From UBA6170 sp942491385 (GTDB taxonomy: Bacteria > Chloroflexota > Anaerolineae > Anaerolineales > Anaerolineaceae): a stretch of DNA of 64,000 nucleotides. Below the pieces are notes generated by a model. It was given only the letters and a program-made list of their open reading frames with translations, searched no databases and had not been told where the DNA came from. A program made the position numbers and the translations under genes. Shown here in pieces: positions 60,955 through 64,000 of the stretch. Position 1 is the first letter of the stretch; the number at the start of each line of letters is the position of its first letter. The stretch covers positions 124,001 through 188,000 of the forward strand of contig CALOAF010000008.1 of assembly GCA_942491385.1 (NCBI GenBank), read 5' to 3'.

Positions 60955-61941
60955 TTATTTCTCCGATCTATCTTTAATATGTTCTGAGTCCAAGAACAAT
61001 CGCATTTTTAAGCGGGATCCTTTTCCCCAGACAGATTCCAATTTCATCTGGTCTACACAACGAGATATATTGACAAGTCCCATACCCGCTCCAAATCCCA
61101 TTTCTCTTACCGCATCGGAAGCAGTGGAATAACCAGGTTTCATCGCCAATTCAATATCTTTAATGCCAGGTCCATAATCATAGGCATCTATAGAGATCTG
61201 ATGCGGTTCAATTTCAACACGTAATACACCACCTTCCGTGGTATGGATAATTAGATTCATTTCTGCTTCGTATATGGCAATTCCACAGCGGCGAGCAATT
61301 TGTTTGGATGCTCCCAGGCGTATAAGGGCTCGTTTGATATTGGACGAGGCTTGTCCACCGACCTCAAAATCGCCTTGTTGTATCTGATATCGCAGAATGA
61401 GGCTGGTACGATCTGATTCGATATCCTCAAATAAATGGCTCGCACGATATTTGCGGATTTCTTCTTCGTGGTAATCCGTTTCTAGCGCGCGCAACAGACC
61501 TCGATTGATATCACCTTTCGTGATCATGCCAACCAGTTTCTGGTCTTTATCAATAACCGGAAGTCGCCCAAAATTTGTGGAAACAAATTTCTTAGACGCT
61601 TCGATCAATGGATCTGTAGGAAGGATAGTGATCAATCCGGTGGTCATATATTTATCGATTTTGGCGTTTAAGTCTGCATCGATCAAACAACGAATTAGGT
61701 CTTCCATAGAAATGATGCCAATTAAATCTCCTTGTGGAGAAACGATTGGTGCACCAGAAATTCTTTTCTGACGAAATACTTCCAGAACTTCACTCATTCT
61801 TATTTCAGGAGCAAAGCATATCAATTTGCTGGTCATCACCTCGCTGACTTTTATTTCATAAGCCAATTCCTCTACACGGGAGATGTTTTCAGCTTCCTGA
61901 TCTGAAATTATTCGTTTTCGTTGTGGGGGATTCGTTGCCAT
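60955..61941 (-). CDS. CBS-pair protein with C-terminal anti-sigma-type ATPase domain
   Basis: 328 residues. Two CBS domains (about 32-150: VSEVMTSKLICFAPEIRMSE, then GRLPVIDKDQKLVGMITKGD) should bind an adenine nucleotide. From about 190 on there is a GHKL ATPase of the RsbW type: N box YEAEMNLIIH, G1 DYGPGIKD, G2 GFGAGMGLVNIS. It may turn energy state into phosphorylation of, or binding to, a regulator; no anti-anti-sigma partner or PP2C phosphatase is nearby. Confidence 0.9.
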   Translation of the reverse strand: MATNPPQRKRIISDQEAENISRVEELAYEIKVSEVMTSKLICFAPEIRMSEVLEVFRQKRISGAPIVSPQGDLIGIISMEDLIRCLIDADLNAKIDKYMTTGLITILPTDPLIEASKKFVSTNFGRLPVIDKDQKLVGMITKGDINRGLLRALETDYHEEEIRKYRASHLFEDIESDRTSLILRYQIQQGDFEVGGQASSNIKRALIRLGASKQIARRCGIAIYEAEMNLIIHTTEGGVLRVEIEPHQISIDAYDYGPGIKDIELAMKPGYSTASDAVREMGFGAGMGLVNISRCVDQMKLESVWGKGSRLKMRLFLDSEHIKDRSEK

Positions 61942-61953
61942 TACACCTTTACT

Positions 61954-62337
61954 CTATGATTCACAACCGCATTCAGAGTGATCAGATACTGATTTTTCCA
62001 AACTTGGTAAACCGGCAGCGTACAATCGGCCACATAGTTCAAACATACCAAAGGGTGAGGTAATCAAAGGAATTTCTTCACTGTTTGCAAGATCAATAGT
62101 TGACTCGGGAGGAATCTTTCCTCTGACAAGTACCACAGCGGCAACATCGGCCATTTGAGCAGTCCGAATCACCTGAGGATTACACAATCCAGTCAGTAAA
62201 ACTGCCCCAGGTTCAATGGATGCTAAGACATCGCTCATCAAATCAGCGCCACAGCCTCCTAAAATTTCTTCATTTTGATGGAACAAATCCGTTAAGACAT
62301 TTCCTTGAACTATATTAACCAAATCGCCTAAATTCAT
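61954..62337 (-). CDS. DRTGG-like regulatory domain protein, copy 2
   Basis: 127 residues from the ATG at 62337 (AGGTG before it; the frame extends to a TTG at 62349). It reads MNLGDLVNIVQGNVLTD, then GGCGADLMSDVLASIEPGAV, AVVLVRGKIPPESTIDLAN and ITSPFGMFELCGRLY. The C-terminus ECGCES has cysteines. It is the first gene of the signalling cassette. Divergent from hisS across 217 bases. Confidence 0.85.
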   Translation of the reverse strand: MNLGDLVNIVQGNVLTDLFHQNEEILGGCGADLMSDVLASIEPGAVLLTGLCNPQVIRTAQMADVAAVVLVRGKIPPESTIDLANSEEIPLITSPFGMFELCGRLYAAGLPSLEKSVSDHSECGCES

Positions 62338-62554
62338 TTTCACCTGCAATCCATAAATATTCGAAACCTACCTACCTATTTTACACCAGAATATGCTTTG
62401 TGAAAAATTTCATTAATAACGTTTGTTTTGATAAATACACATAATAGGTATGAGCTATGGCACTATTCAATTGTGACGATTATTAAAGGATGATTAGGTT
62501 GAAAAAATAGTTTATGATATGATTTGAACCTGAAAATAATCGATGAGGGAAGAT

Positions 62555-63838
62555 ATGGCACAGATAATTTCATCAGTAAAAGGCACGCGTGATTTTTATC
62601 CAGAAGATATGGCGAAACGGAACTGGGTATACGAGAAAATGGCGGAAGTTTCAAAATTATTTGGTTATGTTGAATATGACGGTCCATTTTTGGAGAGAAT
62701 CGATTTATATGCAGCCAAATCCGGTGAAGAACTGGTAAAAGAACAGGCATTTGTTTTCCCTGATCGGGGCGGGGACATGATTACATTGCGACCAGAATTG
62801 ACACCTTCTTTAGCTAGAATGATTGCTCAAAAACAAAAACAATTTGTTTTTCCGCAAAGATGGTGGTCTTTTGGCCCATTCTGGCGATATGAAAGACCGC
62901 AAAAAGGTAGAACCCGTGAGTTTTTTCAATGGAATGTCGACATGCTTGGTTCGGATGCGGCAGAAAGTGATGCTGAATTGATTGCAGTCTGTGCAACCTT
63001 TTTCAAGAAGGTCGGATTAAAACCTGACCAGGTGCAGATATTGATCAACAGCCGGGAGTTGATGGATTTGGTTTTTAAAAAATTGGGAATCAGTCCGGAT
63101 TTTAAAATACAAGTATTTCGGTTGATAGATCGAAAGGACAAATTATCTTTTCCGGAATGGCAGAAATTTGCAATTTCAACTGGACTGACACAAACACAAT
63201 TCGATGGATTGATTGACGCACTCAATGATAAAAACCTTTGGAAAGAGTCCGAAAGCTTAAAATTGATCATTGGGATTCTTGAAAGGATGGGCGTCGGTGA
63301 ATATATATCATTTGACCCCCAAATTATTCGGGGTTTGGATTATTACACCGGTGTCGTTTTTGAGGCGAGAGATATGGACAAAGAAGGCCGTGCAATTCTT
63401 GGCGGTGGTCATTATGGCAATCTGGTTGGAGATGTTGGGGGAGAAATCCTGCCTGGTGTAGGTTTTGCGATGGGGGATGTGATGTTGCGCTTGGTATTGG
63501 AAAAGTATCAATGTATGCCTGAAACTTTCGATTCATCAGCGAAAGTATTGGTGACAGTCTTTGATGAATCTCTTTATATGGACTCTTTGGATATATCAAA
63601 TTTGTTGAGAAAATCCGATATTCCAACAATATTGGTAAACGAGAAACAAAAACTTCAGAAACAATTTAAATTTGCAGATCGAATAAACGTACCGATTGTT
63701 GTGGTGTTGGGTCCTGAAGAAAAAAATAACCAGGAGGTTACTGTAAAGAATCTTATCACTCGCCAGCAGGATAATGTGCCCGTTGAAAAACTTGTCTCAT
63801 TTATAAAAGATCAGCTTGCGAAAGGCTTTGCTGTGTGA
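62555..63838 (+). CDS. hisS: Histidyl-tRNA synthetase
   Basis: 427 residues from the ATG at 62555, which follows GAGGGAAGAT; an ATG at 62543 has no ribosome site. Class II motifs are KGTRDFYP, LRPELTPSLARMIA, WRYERPQKGRTREFFQWNVD and the histidine loops RGLDYYTGVVFEA and GGGHYGNLV. The C-terminal anticodon domain follows from about 330. It charges the tRNA-His encoded 18 bases downstream. Confidence 0.97.
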   Translation: MAQIISSVKGTRDFYPEDMAKRNWVYEKMAEVSKLFGYVEYDGPFLERIDLYAAKSGEELVKEQAFVFPDRGGDMITLRPELTPSLARMIAQKQKQFVFPQRWWSFGPFWRYERPQKGRTREFFQWNVDMLGSDAAESDAELIAVCATFFKKVGLKPDQVQILINSRELMDLVFKKLGISPDFKIQVFRLIDRKDKLSFPEWQKFAISTGLTQTQFDGLIDALNDKNLWKESESLKLIIGILERMGVGEYISFDPQIIRGLDYYTGVVFEARDMDKEGRAILGGGHYGNLVGDVGGEILPGVGFAMGDVMLRLVLEKYQCMPETFDSSAKVLVTVFDESLYMDSLDISNLLRKSDIPTILVNEKQKLQKQFKFADRINVPIVVVLGPEEKNNQEVTVKNLITRQQDNVPVEKLVSFIKDQLAKGFAV

Positions 63839-63844
63839 TAGAAT
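63816..63844 (+). promoter_or_regulatory. Possible internal promoter for tRNA-His
   Basis: TTGCGA (63816-63821), 17-base spacer, TAGAAT (63839-63844) at the very end of hisS. It would start transcription close to the first base of the tRNA. Read-through from hisS is the alternative. Confidence 0.4.
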
Positions 63845-63856
63845 TCTGGTCACTAC

Positions 63857-63932
63857 GGTGCCTGTAGCTCAACGGCAGAGCGCTTCACTGTGGATGAAGA
63901 GGTTGAGGGTTCGAAACCGTCCAGGCACCCCA
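63857..63932 (+). tRNA. tRNA-His (anticodon GTG)
   Basis: Cloverleaf: extra G(-1) at 63857, acceptor GTGCCTG/CAGGCAC, D arm GCTC/GAGC, anticodon arm CTTCA-CTGTGGA-TGAAG with anticodon GTG, five-base variable loop and TTCGAAA T loop. The G(-1) and C73 pair is the mark of tRNA-His. CCA is encoded (63930-63932). The T stem GAGGG/CCGTC has one G-G mismatch, which is unusual. Confidence 0.92.
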
Positions 63933-63936
63933 AAAA

Positions 63937-63969
63937 ATTCATGATGCATGTCATGGATTTTTATTTTTA
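63937..63969 (+). terminator. Probable terminator of hisS/tRNA-His
   Basis: An 8-bp stem with one G-U pair (ATTCATGA/TCATGGAT) around a six-base loop, followed by TTTTATTTTT. It ends the transcript shortly after the tRNA. Beyond it to 64000 I see nothing. Confidence 0.65.
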
Positions 63970-64000
63970 AGCTTGATCAATTGACTGGTAAAGCGATATA

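Noticed and set aside
37937..62337. Presence of an [FeFe] hydrogenase catalytic subunit in the hydrogen cluster
   Set aside because: No H-cluster motifs were found in any frame; the NuoG-like proteins lack them.

Overview
The window reads as chromosomal DNA of an anaerobic Chloroflexota bacterium, most likely of the class Anaerolineae. This is inferred from a Tad/Flp pilus operon without a secretin, a fused transaldolase/glucose-6-phosphate isomerase, a SufR-SufCBD-SufSU island, and NADH-linked [NiFe]-hydrogenase and formate dehydrogenase genes in AT-rich DNA. No insertion sequence, phage gene or CRISPR array was seen. The only RNA gene found is tRNA-His at the right edge.

Layout. 1-2092 (minus): an efp operon (EF-P, an eight-cysteine small protein, a HAD phosphatase fused to a DinB-like domain that runs off the left edge). 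2301-9433 (minus): a tight operon cpaB-(receiver+cpaE)-tadA-tadB-tadC-comF-hpf ending in a strong terminator, preceded upstream by three tandem flp pilin genes (9692-10741), each with its own promoter and hairpin. 10952-12563 (plus): an unknown protein and an SPFH protein ending in an excisionase-type helix-turn-helix. 12663-17137: sucCD, a lone acyl carrier protein, type 2 IPP isomerase and a polyprenyl synthase. 17153-18451 (minus): an Lgt-like membrane protein and a TlpA-type thioredoxin. 18589-23849 (plus): tkt-rpiB-tal/pgi, the non-oxidative pentose phosphate branch. 23863-29192: a ROK kinase, an alpha-oxoamine synthase close to serine palmitoyltransferase, a second large HAD protein, a membrane protein, a methyltransferase and an SCP2 protein. 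29189-36323: sufR-sufT reading left and sufC-B-D-X-S-U-Rieske reading right from a shared operator/promoter region. 36393-37854 (minus): a methyltransferase and a PIG-L deacetylase.

37937-62337 (all minus) is about 24 kb devoted to hydrogen and formate. In order of transcription it holds: a signalling cassette (two DRTGG-like proteins, a CBS-HATPase protein, a PHP protein); a HydC-type NuoE, a small HATPase, a small [2Fe-2S] protein and a HydB-type NuoF; a second NuoE/NuoF pair, a NuoG/HoxU-like subunit, HoxY, HoxH and a maturation protease; a third NuoE/NuoF pair with a molybdo/tungsto formate dehydrogenase; a cyclic-nucleotide-binding protein with an apparent frameshift; and hypABFCDE. The front of this array has the layout seen with [FeFe] HydABC bifurcating hydrogenases, but no [FeFe] catalytic subunit is present. 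A Hox-type [NiFe] module and a formate dehydrogenase module sit in its place. I regard this composite as the most unusual system in the window.

62555-63932 (plus): hisS followed 18 bases later by the tRNA-His gene it charges.

Two genes about 300 bases apart (the fdhA 3' end and the cyclic-nucleotide-binding gene) each carry what looks like a single inserted base. This could be sequence error or real decay.
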